DNA from: Rhodococcus opacus B4
Lineage (GTDB): Bacteria; Actinomycetota; Actinomycetes; Mycobacteriales; Mycobacteriaceae
Direction: 5' to 3'
Length of the DNA: 64,000 nt
Assembly: GCF_000010805.1 (NCBI RefSeq)
Contig: NC_012522.1
Coordinates: 5,208,001-5,272,000 of the forward strand
Positions 1 through 7,462 of this stretch are shown piece after piece (within the stretch, counting starts at the first letter, position 1; every line of letters starts with the position of its first letter). The notes under the pieces were generated by a model. That model ran no database searches, was not told the origin of the DNA, and saw only the letters and a program-made list of their open reading frames with translations. Made by a program: the position numbers and the translations under genes.

Positions 1-55
1 CGGTGGCCCAGACGGCCTCCAGGATCCCCGACAGCACGAGCACGATCCACGCCAT
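1..55 (-). CDS. SMR-family small multidrug/guanidinium exporter, N-terminal fragment
   Basis: Only the first 18 codons are present; the gene runs off the left edge. They read MAWIVLVLSGILEAVWAT, the characteristic first helix of small multidrug resistance proteins, including the Glu (residue 13) that binds cationic substrate in the family. A strong ribosome binding site (GGAGGT) lies 5 nt upstream of the ATG. The guanidine-III riboswitch immediately upstream argues for the guanidinium exporter subtype (Gdx/SugE-like) rather than a broad quaternary-ammonium pump. Family is secure from the helix and context; the subtype is inference. Confidence 0.85.
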   Translation of the reverse strand, partial: MAWIVLVLSGILEAVWAT

Positions 56-68
56 GACAAACCTCCGG

Positions 69-109
69 GCACCGTCTTGTCGCTGGCCGGGTACGGTGCG
101 CTCGTCCGG
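69..109 (-). promoter_or_regulatory. Guanidine-III (mini-ykkC III) riboswitch
   Basis: On the minus strand this 41-nt stretch begins CCGGACGAGCGCACCGTACC and ends with ACAAGACGGTGC. It aligns almost base for base with the guanidine-III aptamer I recall from Thermobifida fusca. GCACCGT pairs with ACGGTGC, with a compensatory G-C to A-T change against that reference, and the leading CCGG can pair with the internal CCGG to form the pseudoknot. The Shine-Dalgarno of the SMR gene begins 2 nt after it, so ligand binding plausibly exposes the ribosome binding site. The family is an established sensor of free guanidinium. Confidence 0.9.
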
Positions 110-302
110 ATGTCGTGTCGACGATTTCCACGGTACCCAACGGGGCGCTCCGCGCCCGTGAGTGGTGAGCGAGTACACACACTCCTCAGGCGCGCACGGG
201 GCGCGAATGCGCCGAATATCTCGCAGATCGATGTCGCCTCATTTATTGTCGAGCGAAACAGTGAATTCTGTGCATATACCACGGAAGATAACGAGGCGCA
301 TC

Positions 303-410
303 ATGATGCTCGGACTGCTCGCCGCAATCAACAGCGCATTCACCCTCGGACTCGCCAACACGATCGGAACGTTCGGTGGAGTGGTGCTCAACCTGAACGT
401 CGTCGCCTGA
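303..410 (+). CDS. Small uncharged hydrophobic peptide, copy 1 (35 aa)
   Basis: I do not recognise this family. The peptide starts MMLGLLAAINSA and ends VVLNLNVVA. It contains no Lys, Arg, Asp, Glu, His or Cys, four Asn, and is otherwise aliphatic/Gly/Thr, so one membrane-embedded or self-assembling segment is likely. A GAGG ribosome binding site lies 6 nt before the first ATG. It is 28/35 identical to copy 2 about 400 bp downstream. Among codons for identical residues 11 differ synonymously, a pattern expected of a conserved coding sequence. A hairpin terminator follows 32 nt after the stop, so it is probably monocistronic. Toxin, signal, bacteriocin-like or envelope roles are all open. Confidence 0.7.
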   Translation: MMLGLLAAINSAFTLGLANTIGTFGGVVLNLNVVA

Positions 411-442
411 ACTTACTGCCTGTCAAGACAACTCCACTCCAG

Positions 443-473
443 CAACCCCGCTGTCGGCTCGACGGCGGGGTTG
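443..473 (+). terminator. Hairpin terminator after peptide 1
   Basis: CAACCCCGC pairs with GCGGGGTTG across a 13-nt loop, followed by TTCTGTG. It separates the two peptide genes, so each copy probably has its own promoter. Confidence 0.65.
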
Positions 474-698
474 TTCTGTGTGCGGCGACCGTGAGGGCCG
501 GGGCGCCGGAGCGCAACTGTCCCATCCTCGCTCATGCGCCCGGAATTTCACCCTTTTTCGCTCGAGAAGAATAGGTGATTTTATTCAGGGAAATTGCGTG
601 CGCGTGTCGCCACGAATTCTTCGAACGTGACTTAGTGTCATCCGCAACGCGCACGGACAGCGCGCACACACCCCTTCGCAGGGGCGACGATGGAGGTC

Positions 699-809
699 AT
701 GATGCTGGGACTGCTCGGGGCGCTCAACAGTGGTGTCACACTCGGATTGGCCAACACGATCCTGACGTTCGGCGGGGTAGTGTTGAACCTCAATATCGTC
801 GTCAACTGA
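699..809 (+). CDS. Small uncharged hydrophobic peptide, copy 2 (36 aa)
   Basis: Paralogue of the peptide at 303-410. It starts MMLGLLGALNSG and ends VVLNLNIVVN, again with no charged residue. A GGAGGT motif lies directly upstream; with it the start is ATG 699 or 702. An in-frame ATG at 690 (adding Met-Glu-Val) with an AGGGGC motif is an alternative and would add one acidic residue. The conserved core shared with copy 1 is LGLANTI-TFGGVVLNLN. The stop lies 37 bp before the repeat block upstream of phoP, and no terminator is evident between them. Function unknown; tandem conservation is the main evidence that it is real. Confidence 0.68.
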   Translation: MMLGLLGALNSGVTLGLANTILTFGGVVLNLNIVVN

Positions 810-845
810 CGATCGGAATCAGTCCGACCCGGCCCGCGCTACCGG

Positions 846-874
846 CTCACAGGAACCTCCCAGGAAACCTACAG
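846..874 (+). promoter_or_regulatory. Triple direct repeat upstream of phoP (PhoP-box geometry)
   Basis: Three heptamers CTCACAG, CTCCCAG and CCTACAG are separated by 4-nt spacers (GAAC, GAAA), giving an exact 11-bp period. The mycobacterial PhoP box is described as two 7-bp TCACAGC repeats with a 4-bp spacer. Position 20 bp before the phoP start suggests autoregulation. The same architecture occurs at 3588-3614. Confidence 0.65.
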
Positions 875-893
875 CGACGATCCAGCGTCAAGA

Positions 894-1616
894 GTGATGA
901 TGGGTTGCGTGAATGAGAAGCCTGTCGAAGCCCGCGTCCTCGTCGTCGACGACGAACCGAACATCCTCGAGTTGCTCTCCGTGAGTCTCCGATTCCAGGG
1001 ATTCGAGGTGGCGACGGCGTCGACCGGGGCCGAGGGACTCGACACGGCGCGCACCTTCCGCCCGGACGCCGTCATTCTCGACGTCATGATGCCGGGAATG
1101 GACGGGTTCGGTCTGCTCAAGAGGTTGCGCGCCGACGGTGTGGACGCGCCGGTGCTGTTCCTCACCGCGAAGGACGCGGTAGAGGACAAGATCAGCGGCC
1201 TCACCCTCGGTGCGGACGACTACGTCACCAAACCGTTCAGCCTCGAAGAAGTGGTGACACGGCTTCGCGTCATCCTGCGGCGCGCCGGCAAGGTGTCGGT
1301 GGAGGAGCAGTCGGCCCGCATCAAGTTCGCGGACATCGAACTCGACGACGACACGCGGGAGGTCTGGAAGGCGGGCGATCTGGTGTCGCTGTCTCCGACG
1401 GAGTTCACGCTGCTGCGGTACTTCATGGTCAACGCCGGCACGGTACTGAGCAAGCCGAGGATCCTCGACCACGTCTGGAACTACGACTTCGGTGGCGAGG
1501 TCGGGGTGGTCGAGTCGTACGTGTCCTACCTCCGCCGGAAGGTCGACACCGGCGAGACGCCGCTGATCCACACCCTCCGCGGCGTCGGCTATGTGATGCG
1601 AGAACCGCGGCGATGA
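894..1616 (+). CDS. phoP: Two-component response regulator PhoP
   Basis: OmpR/PhoB-class regulator of about 240 aa. The receiver domain has acidic Asp19-Asp20, phospho-acceptor Asp63 in VILDVMMPG and Lys113 in VTKPFSLEE; the C-terminal winged helix carries LSPTEFTLLRYF and YVSYLRRKVDTG. It matches recalled M. tuberculosis PhoP over nearly its whole length (for example EARVLVVDDE-NI-ELLSVSL-FQGFEV), which supports the name. The start is GTG 894 or ATG 897/900; GTG 909 is also possible because the N-terminus is not conserved. The stop overlaps the start of phoR (ATGA). In mycobacteria PhoP controls envelope lipids and acid response; here it may also control the glycosyltransferase operon, which has a similar repeat block. 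Confidence 0.93.
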   Translation: MMMGCVNEKPVEARVLVVDDEPNILELLSVSLRFQGFEVATASTGAEGLDTARTFRPDAVILDVMMPGMDGFGLLKRLRADGVDAPVLFLTAKDAVEDKISGLTLGADDYVTKPFSLEEVVTRLRVILRRAGKVSVEEQSARIKFADIELDDDTREVWKAGDLVSLSPTEFTLLRYFMVNAGTVLSKPRILDHVWNYDFGGEVGVVESYVSYLRRKVDTGETPLIHTLRGVGYVMREPRR

Positions 1617-3079
1617 CCGCGCCCGCGGCTCCCCGGGAGTCGGCCGAGGTGGTCGCCGCCGTCCCGAACAGGCCTGCGCGACGGTGGATCCGGGCGATGC
1701 CGCTGCGGATCACCCTCGTCGGCGCCGTGCTACTTCTGTCGGCGCTCGGCCTGCTCGCATCCGGTGTCGCGGTGACGTCGGCGCTCGAGAATTCGCTGAC
1801 CAACCGCGTCGATCACCAGTTGCACGACGCGGCCCAGGGGTGGGCCAAGCCCGGCAAGTCGCGGCCGCTGCCGCCGCCGGACGAACCGAATCCCGGTCGC
1901 CCGCCGAGCCCGTTCTACGTCCGCACGACACTGGCGAACGGAACGGTTCTGCGCGAGATCAACGACGAATCCGTCTCGCCCGCACTGCCGGCGGACCCGG
2001 CATCGGTGCCCGTGACGGTCGGTTCCACCGACAACTCCGACGTGCGGTGGCGGGTGCTGACCACGACCGCGCCGGACGGAACCGAGACCACCGTCGCGAT
2101 GACGCTCACCGAGAACGACGAAACGGTGAACCGCCTGGTCGTGCTGCAACTCATCATCGGGGTGGTCGTGCTGATCGCCCTGGGCGTGGTCGCGTACTTC
2201 GTGGTCCGGCGCAGTCTGCGTCCCCTCGTCGAAGTGGAGGAGACCGCCGCGGCGATCGCGTCGGGAGACCTGCACCGGCGCGTCCCGGAACGGGACGACC
2301 GTACCGAGATCGGGCGACTGTCCGTGGCGCTCAACGGAATGCTCGCCCAGATCCAGCACGCGTTCGCCGCCACCGAAGCGTCGGAGGAGTCGGCGCGGCG
2401 GTCCGAGGAGAAGATGCGGCGATTCGTCGCAGACGCGAGTCACGAACTGCGCACCCCGCTCACCACGATCCGCGGCTTCGCCGAACTGTATCGGCAGGGC
2501 GCGATGACCGACACCGAAACCCTGATGAACCGCATCGAGGGGGAGGCGTCGCGGATGGGTCTCCTGGTGGAGGATCTGCTGATGCTCGCCCGGCTCGATG
2601 CCCAGCGTCCCCTCGAGACCCGGCCCGTCGACCTGCTGTCGGTGGCGTCCGACGCCGTGCACGGGGCACGTGCCGTCGCCCCCGAGCGGTCCATCACCCT
2701 CGACGTCCGCCCCGGTCCCGGCACACCGGAGGTGATCGGTGACGAGGCCCGGCTGCGGCAGGTCCTCGGCAACCTGCTCGCCAACGCCGTCAAACACACC
2801 CCCGCCACCGCGGACGTGACGGTGCGGCTCGGCACCACCGAGCACAGCGTCGTGCTCGAGGTGGCCGACACCGGACCCGGACTGACCGAGGAAGACGCGG
2901 CCCGGGTGTTCGAGAGGTTCTACCGCACCGACGCGTCCCGTACCCGGGAGAGCGGGGGCAGCGGGCTGGGCCTGTCGATCGTCGCGGCCCTGGTCGCCGC
3001 CCACCGAGGGGCCGTGACCGTCGACAGCAGACCCGGCGAAGGTGCCACGTTCCGGGTGGAACTGCCGCGGTCGAGCTGA
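1613..3079 (+). CDS. phoR: Sensor histidine kinase PhoR
   Basis: A 488-aa membrane kinase translationally coupled to phoP. Two membrane helices (about residues 25-48 and 178-200) flank an extracytoplasmic sensor loop. Then come a HAMP segment (RRSLRPLVEVEETAAAIASG), the dimerisation/phospho-acceptor motif with His277 in DASHELRTPLTTIRGF, and an ATPase domain with N-box NLLANAVKHT, G1 DTGPGL and G2 GGSGLGLS. The arrangement and much of the sequence match mycobacterial PhoR. The loop is rich in Pro/Arg near residues 80-105, and the stimulus cannot be read from sequence. The stop is 3 nt from the stop of the convergent HIT gene. Confidence 0.93.
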   Translation: MTAPAAPRESAEVVAAVPNRPARRWIRAMPLRITLVGAVLLLSALGLLASGVAVTSALENSLTNRVDHQLHDAAQGWAKPGKSRPLPPPDEPNPGRPPSPFYVRTTLANGTVLREINDESVSPALPADPASVPVTVGSTDNSDVRWRVLTTTAPDGTETTVAMTLTENDETVNRLVVLQLIIGVVVLIALGVVAYFVVRRSLRPLVEVEETAAAIASGDLHRRVPERDDRTEIGRLSVALNGMLAQIQHAFAATEASEESARRSEEKMRRFVADASHELRTPLTTIRGFAELYRQGAMTDTETLMNRIEGEASRMGLLVEDLLMLARLDAQRPLETRPVDLLSVASDAVHGARAVAPERSITLDVRPGPGTPEVIGDEARLRQVLGNLLANAVKHTPATADVTVRLGTTEHSVVLEVADTGPGLTEEDAARVFERFYRTDASRTRESGGSGLGLSIVAALVAAHRGAVTVDSRPGEGATFRVELPRSS

Positions 3080-3082
3080 CCG

Positions 3083-3508
3083 TCAGTCGGGGACGTTGTC
3101 CCCGTGGCCGAGTTCGCGCAGCGCCGCCTTGAGCTTCGCCTGCGCCTCCTCGAGCGACTCCTGGGACGGGTTCTGCTCGGCATTGCTGATGTTGAAATCG
3201 CCGAGGTCGTAGGCGGGGAACACGTGCAGGTGCAGGTGGGGCACCTCGAGCCCGGCGATCAGCAGTCCCGCGCGCGGCGCGTCGAAGGCCGGGCGGACGG
3301 CCTGCCCGATCGTGCGGGCGACGTCCATGACCTTGTTCCAGATCACACCGTCGACGTCCTGCCACTGGTCCACCTCCTTGCGAGGTACGACCAGGGTGTG
3401 GCCCTGCGTGACGGGGGCGATGGTGAGGAACGCGACGACGTCCTCGTCCTCCCACACGAACCGTCCGGGCAGATCTCCGTTGATGATGGCGCTGAATACA
3501 GATCCCAT
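3083..3508 (-). CDS. HIT-family nucleotide-binding hydrolase
   Basis: About 141 aa with the histidine-triad motif HLHLHVF and an N-terminal GDLPGRFVWEDEDVVAFL segment typical of HIT/Hint-type nucleoside phosphoramidases or adenylyl hydrolases. I chose ATG 3508 (MGSVFSAIINGD) because the family begins there; ATG 3517 is 3 codons upstream, and farther starts would run into the palindromic repeat at 3524-3586. The C-terminal 30 residues are charged and probably helical. Substrate not predictable. The gene is convergent with phoR and divergent from the glycosyltransferase operon. Confidence 0.85.
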   Translation of the reverse strand: MGSVFSAIINGDLPGRFVWEDEDVVAFLTIAPVTQGHTLVVPRKEVDQWQDVDGVIWNKVMDVARTIGQAVRPAFDAPRAGLLIAGLEVPHLHLHVFPAYDLGDFNISNAEQNPSQESLEEAQAKLKAALRELGHGDNVPD

Positions 3509-3523
3509 GGCCGCCATTATGCG

Positions 3524-3586
3524 GCTTCGCCCCCCGTGAGTACTTATCAACCTCCCGCGGTTGATAAGTACTCACGGGGGCGAAGC
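3524..3586. repeat. Long intergenic palindrome, copy 1
   Basis: The left arm GCTTCGCCCCC plus GTGAGTACTTATCAACC pairs with GGTTGATAAGTACTCAC plus GGGGGCGAAGC around a 6-nt loop; one unpaired C lies in the left arm. This gives about 28 bp of stem. It sits between two divergently transcribed genes, not at a 3' end, so it is not simply a terminator. It belongs to a four-copy family in this window. Confidence 0.9.
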
Positions 3587-3587
3587 G

Positions 3588-3614
3588 CACAGGAAACTCC
3601 CAGCCTCCGTCCAG
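3588..3614 (+). promoter_or_regulatory. Triple direct repeat upstream of the glycosyltransferase operon
   Basis: CACAG, CCCAG and TCCAG end at 3592, 3603 and 3614, an exact 11-bp period, with GAAAC after the first as in the phoP upstream block. It lies 35 bp before the ATG of the GT2 gene. The likeness to 846-874 suggests PhoP control of this operon. Confidence 0.55.
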
Positions 3615-3648
3615 AGTGGTCGGAGCGTACGGGCCGAATCTTGGACGC

Positions 3649-4902
3649 ATGACGACGAATTCCCTCTCCCGCGCACCGGGCGCCATGGGACGACTCGAGA
3701 CTTCCGGAACCTCCGAGACCGCGCCCGTGCTCGACGTTGTCGTGCCGGTCTACAACGAGGAAGCAGGACTCGAACGTTGCGTGCGCCGGCTGCGGCGGCA
3801 CCTCGACGAGAACGTTCCCTACTCCGCCCGCATCACCATCGCCGACAACGCCAGCGTCGACGCCACCCTCGCCGTGGCCCACCGCCTGGCCGCCGAGATC
3901 GACGGCGTCCGCGTCGTGCACCTCGACGAGAAGGGGCGCGGCCGCGCCCTGCGTGCGGTGTGGAGTACCTCCGACGCCGAGGTGGTGGCGTACATGGACG
4001 TCGACCTGTCGACGGACCTCAACGCCCTGATGCCGCTGATCGCCCCGCTGCTGTCGGGGCATTCGGACCTGGCCATCGGATCCCGCCTCGCCCGCTCGTC
4101 GCGGGTGGTCCGGGGCCCGAAGCGGGAGTTCATCTCCCGCAGCTACAACCTCATCCTCCGCAGCGCCTTGCATGCGCGATTCTCCGACGCGCAGTGCGGC
4201 TTCAAGGCGATGCGCGCCGACGTCGCGCAGCGCCTGCTGCCGCTGGTCGAGGACACCGGATGGTTCTTCGACACGGAGCTGCTGGTGCTCGCGGAACGCG
4301 CCGGCCTGCGTATCCACGAGGTCCCCGTCGACTGGGTCGACGACCCGGACAGTCGCGTCGACATCGTCGCGACCGCGGTCGCCGACCTCAAGGGGGTGTG
4401 GCGGGTGGGCCGGGCGCTGTCCACCGGATCGCTGCCGATCGGCAGCCTGCGTGACAGCTTCGGGCGCGAGCCGCTGGTGCCCGGAGTTCCCCGCGGAATG
4501 GTCGGGCAGATGGCCCGGTTCGCCGTGATCGGGGTCGCCTCGACCGTCGCGTATGCGCTGCTCTACCTGGTTCTGCATCCGGTCCTGGGCGCGCAGTGGG
4601 CCAACGCCGTCTCACTGCTCGTCACGGCCGTGCTCAACACGGCCGCGAACCGCGCGTTCACGTTCGGGGTCCGCGGATCCGAGGGCGCCGCCCGGCATCA
4701 GATGCAGGGCCTGCTCGTGTTCGCGTTCGGACTGTTCCTCACGAGCGGTTCCCTGTACGTCCTGCACTCGGCGGCCCCGGACGCGTCCAAGCACGTCGAA
4801 CTCGCCGTCCTCGTCCTCGCCAACCTCGTTGCCACCATCAGCCGTTTCATAGCCCTTCGCTGGGTGTTTCGGAACGCTCGTCCCGAAGGAGTTCACGCAT
4901 GA
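3649..4902 (+). CDS. GT2 glycosyltransferase fused to a GtrA-like flippase domain
   Basis: About 417 aa. Residues 25-260 form a GT-A family 2 domain (VVVPVYNEE, DVDLSTD as the metal-binding DxD region, FKAMRAD, WFFDTELL) of the polyprenyl-phosphate sugar synthase type. Residues 295-405 form a GtrA-like domain with four predicted membrane helices. The fusion is expected to make a lipid-linked sugar and help move it across the membrane; the downstream GT39 enzyme would use it. Bacillus subtilis YkcC has comparable architecture. ATG 3649 was chosen over an upstream in-frame ATG/GTG because the protein core begins well downstream and the repeat block lies just before it. Confidence 0.88.
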   Translation: MTTNSLSRAPGAMGRLETSGTSETAPVLDVVVPVYNEEAGLERCVRRLRRHLDENVPYSARITIADNASVDATLAVAHRLAAEIDGVRVVHLDEKGRGRALRAVWSTSDAEVVAYMDVDLSTDLNALMPLIAPLLSGHSDLAIGSRLARSSRVVRGPKREFISRSYNLILRSALHARFSDAQCGFKAMRADVAQRLLPLVEDTGWFFDTELLVLAERAGLRIHEVPVDWVDDPDSRVDIVATAVADLKGVWRVGRALSTGSLPIGSLRDSFGREPLVPGVPRGMVGQMARFAVIGVASTVAYALLYLVLHPVLGAQWANAVSLLVTAVLNTAANRAFTFGVRGSEGAARHQMQGLLVFAFGLFLTSGSLYVLHSAAPDASKHVELAVLVLANLVATISRFIALRWVFRNARPEGVHA

Positions 4903-7007
4903 CCACGACCCTCGAAGAACCGAAGGTCGACGCGGCCGAACCTCCTCCTGCCCGGAGGCGGTGGGAGCCCTGGGCGCTCGCCGCACTGCTCGTCGGGACC
5001 GCGGTCGCGTACATCTGGGGGCTCGGCGCCTCCGGCTGGGCCAACTCGTTCTACGCCGCCGCGGTCCAGGCGGGGTCGGAGTCGTGGAAGGCGTTCTTCT
5101 TCGGCTCCTCCGACGCCGCAAACTCCATCACCGTCGACAAGCCGCCGATGTCGCTATGGCTGATGTCGCTGTCGGTCCGGATCTTCGGCCTCAGCTCCTG
5201 GGCGATGCTCGTGCCGCAGGCCCTGCTCGGCGTCGGTTCCGTCGCCCTGCTGTATGCCACGGTGAAGCGGTGGTTCGGCGCTCCGGCCGGTCTGCTCGCG
5301 GGACTGGTGCTCGCGCTGACGCCGATCGCCGTGCTGATGTTCCGGTTCAACAACCCGGACGCCCTGCTGGTGCTGTTGATGATCGCGTCCGTGTGGGCGC
5401 TGCTGCGCGCCGTCGAGGGCGGACGCACCCGGTGGATGGTGCTGACCGGCGTGTTCGTCGGGTTGGGGTTCCTGACCAAACAGCTTCAGGTGATGCTCGT
5501 CGTCCCGCCGCTCGCCCTGACGTACCTCTTCGCGGGACCGCCGAAGTTCGGCAAACGTCTCGCCCAGTGCTTCGCCGCGCTCGGCGCGATGATCGTCTCC
5601 GCGGGCTGGTGGTTGCTGACCGTCGAACTCTGGCCGGCGTCGTCGCGGCCCTGGATCGGCGGTTCGCAGAACAACTCGATCCTCGAACTCACCCTGGGCT
5701 ACAACGGCCTCGGCCGGTTGAACGGTGAGGAGACCGGCAGCGTCACGCCCGGCGGCGGTCGCGGAGATGCCGCGGCGGCGATGGGCGGTGCAGGCGAGGC
5801 CATTGCGGGCGCAGGCATGCCCGCGGGCGGTCCCGGCGGGGGCGGCGGAATGTGGGGAAGCACCGGCATCACGCGCATGTTCGAATCGGCCCAGGGCGGT
5901 CAGATCGCCTGGCTGATCCCGGCCGCGCTGATCCTGCTCGTCGCTGGTCTCGCACTGCGTGGCAGGGCGCCCCGCGTCGACACGCAACGTGCGTCGTTCC
6001 TCGTGTGGGGTCTGTGGCTGCTCGTCACCGGACTGACGTTCAGCTTCATGGCCGGAATCTTCCACGCGTACTACACCGTCGCGCTTGCGCCGGCCGTTGC
6101 CGCGCTGGTGGCGATCGGCTCGGTGACGCTGTGGCGACGACGGGACATGCTGTGGGTGCGTGCGGTTCTCGCCGCGACACTCCTGGCCACCGCGGCCATG
6201 TCCTGGGTGCTGCTCGGACGCAGCGCGTCGTTCGTGCCGTGGCTGAAGTGGGCGGTGGTCGTCGTCGGCGTTCTCGCTGCGGTGGCGGTGCTGATCCCGG
6301 CCCTGACCCGGGGCCGGATCGCGGCCGTCGTCACGCTGGCCGCGATGTTCACCGGGCTCGCCGGACCGACGGCGTACGCCGTGAACACCATGGCGACGCC
6401 ACACACCGGTTCGATCGTCTCGGCGGGACCCACCGTCGAAGGCGGGCGCGGCGGCCCCGGCGGAATGGGTGGACCCGGCGGCACGGACGGTGCCGGACGC
6501 ATGGGCGGTCGGACCGACGGCGCGGCAGGCGCGGCAGGCGGAGCGATGCCCGCCATGCCGGGTGGTACCGCACCGGGCGCGACGAACGGCGCGACGGCAG
6601 GTGCCACCGACGGCATGGGCGGCATGGGAGCCATGGGCGGCGGCGCTGCCGGGGGACTGCTCTCCGGCAGCAACCCCGGCGCGGAACTGGTGTCGCTGCT
6701 GGAGCAGGATTCCGGCAACTACACCTGGGTGGCCGCGGCCATCGGATCCAACAGTGCGTCCGGCTACCAGCTGGCCACCGAGGATCCGGTCATGCCGATC
6801 GGCGGGTTCAACGGCAGTGACCCGTCACCGACGATCGAGCAGTTCCAGCAGTACGTGGCCGACGGTCGGATCCACTACTTCATCTCCGGCGGCCGCGGCG
6901 GCGGCATGGGGGGCGACGGCACGGCGTCGGAAATCTCGACCTGGGTGCAGGCGAACTTCACCGCCGTCACCGTCGACGGCGTGACGCTGTACGACCTCAC
7001 GTCATAG
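4899..7007 (+). CDS. Membrane glycosyltransferase, GT39/ArnT-like, with Gly/Met-rich tracts
   Basis: A 702-aa polytopic protein starting at ATG 4899, overlapping the previous stop (ATGA) behind a GAAGGAG site. The N-terminal half has the PMT/ArnT pattern: ASGWANSFYAAAVQAGS, the DKPPM substrate-loop motif, RFNNPDALL. These enzymes transfer sugars from polyprenyl-phosphate donors outside the membrane. Two long low-complexity stretches rich in Gly, Met and Ala (about residues 285-325 and 505-590) interrupt the extracytoplasmic part. The C-terminal domain (SNSASGYQLATEDPVMPIGGFNGSDP) resembles that of the YkcB group. Acceptor unknown. The stop falls just before palindrome copy 2. Confidence 0.88.
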   Translation: MTTTLEEPKVDAAEPPPARRRWEPWALAALLVGTAVAYIWGLGASGWANSFYAAAVQAGSESWKAFFFGSSDAANSITVDKPPMSLWLMSLSVRIFGLSSWAMLVPQALLGVGSVALLYATVKRWFGAPAGLLAGLVLALTPIAVLMFRFNNPDALLVLLMIASVWALLRAVEGGRTRWMVLTGVFVGLGFLTKQLQVMLVVPPLALTYLFAGPPKFGKRLAQCFAALGAMIVSAGWWLLTVELWPASSRPWIGGSQNNSILELTLGYNGLGRLNGEETGSVTPGGGRGDAAAAMGGAGEAIAGAGMPAGGPGGGGGMWGSTGITRMFESAQGGQIAWLIPAALILLVAGLALRGRAPRVDTQRASFLVWGLWLLVTGLTFSFMAGIFHAYYTVALAPAVAALVAIGSVTLWRRRDMLWVRAVLAATLLATAAMSWVLLGRSASFVPWLKWAVVVVGVLAAVAVLIPALTRGRIAAVVTLAAMFTGLAGPTAYAVNTMATPHTGSIVSAGPTVEGGRGGPGGMGGPGGTDGAGRMGGRTDGAAGAAGGAMPAMPGGTAPGATNGATAGATDGMGGMGAMGGGAAGGLLSGSNPGAELVSLLEQDSGNYTWVAAAIGSNSASGYQLATEDPVMPIGGFNGSDPSPTIEQFQQYVADGRIHYFISGGRGGGMGGDGTASEISTWVQANFTAVTVDGVTLYDLTS

Positions 7008-7008
7008 A

Positions 7009-7064
7009 AACCCCCTGTGAGTACTTGTTAACCGCCCGCGGTTAACAAGTACTCACAGGGGGTT
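7009..7064. repeat. Long intergenic palindrome, copy 2
   Basis: Left arm AACCCCC-TGTGAGTACTTGTTAACC mirrors the right arm around a GCCCGC loop; the stem has 25 perfect base pairs. It fills the whole space between convergent stop codons (7007 and 7064), so here it could serve as a bidirectional terminator. Confidence 0.9.
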
Positions 7065-7462
7065 CAGAGGTCGAACGACATTTCGGGTGTGCGGCAGATG
7101 AGCAATCTCCGCACGAGACCCGACTCGTCGAGTTGCGCCGAGGTGTTGAACGAGGCCTCGAATTCGCCGTTCCGCGTGGTGCGTCCCAGCGCAAGCTCGA
7201 CGTCTCCCACCCGAGCACCCGCCAGGACCTCGTGCACCAGCACGCTCTTCTCGCGCTGCTGCAGGTAGCCGACGAGGCCTGCTCGATCGCCGACGAACTC
7301 GGCGGCATTGCCGCCGCCGGTGGAGAATTGGATCGACATCCGGAAATCGTCGGTGATCATGCCCAGGACGCGGTCGGGGTCGTCCGAATCCATGATCGCG
7401 AACCACGCGACCAGTGTGGGGGTCGGTGAGGTCTCCCGATCCAGGTCAGTCGCGTGTGTCAT
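7064..7462 (-). CDS. NTF2/SnoaL-like small protein
   Basis: About 132 aa in the NTF2-like cone fold class: an N-terminal helix region (PTLVAWFAIMDSDDPDRVLGMITDDFRMSIQF) followed by strands. The family includes ketosteroid isomerase, SnoaL cyclases and limonene epoxide hydrolase, and many non-enzymes. ATG 7462 is preceded by GAAGGAG and overlaps the end of the upstream gene by 17 nt, so the two are co-translated. It shares the operator at 7837 with that gene. Catalytic residues cannot be assigned. Confidence 0.75.
   Translation of the reverse strand: MTHATDLDRETSPTPTLVAWFAIMDSDDPDRVLGMITDDFRMSIQFSTGGGNAAEFVGDRAGLVGYLQQREKSVLVHEVLAGARVGDVELALGRTTRNGEFEASFNTSAQLDESGLVRRLLICRTPEMSFDL

Noticed and set aside
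77..574. A 165-codon forward frame covering the riboswitch and peptide 1.
   Set aside because: Overlaps a structured riboswitch on the other strand and the conserved peptide in a different frame; no homology or ribosome binding site.
1730..3004. A 424-codon minus-strand frame opposite phoR.
   Set aside because: Shadow of the phoR coding sequence; phoR matches a known kinase over its full length.
3524..3586. Intrinsic terminator for phoR or the HIT gene.
   Set aside because: It lies upstream of the HIT start and upstream of the GT operon, between divergent genes, with no gene ending into it.
4596..4898. Upstream extension of the GT39 frame inside the GT2-GtrA gene.
   Set aside because: ATG 4899 has a good ribosome binding site, the ATGA overlap typical of coupled genes, and the expected N-terminus; the extension is Arg-rich shadow sequence.
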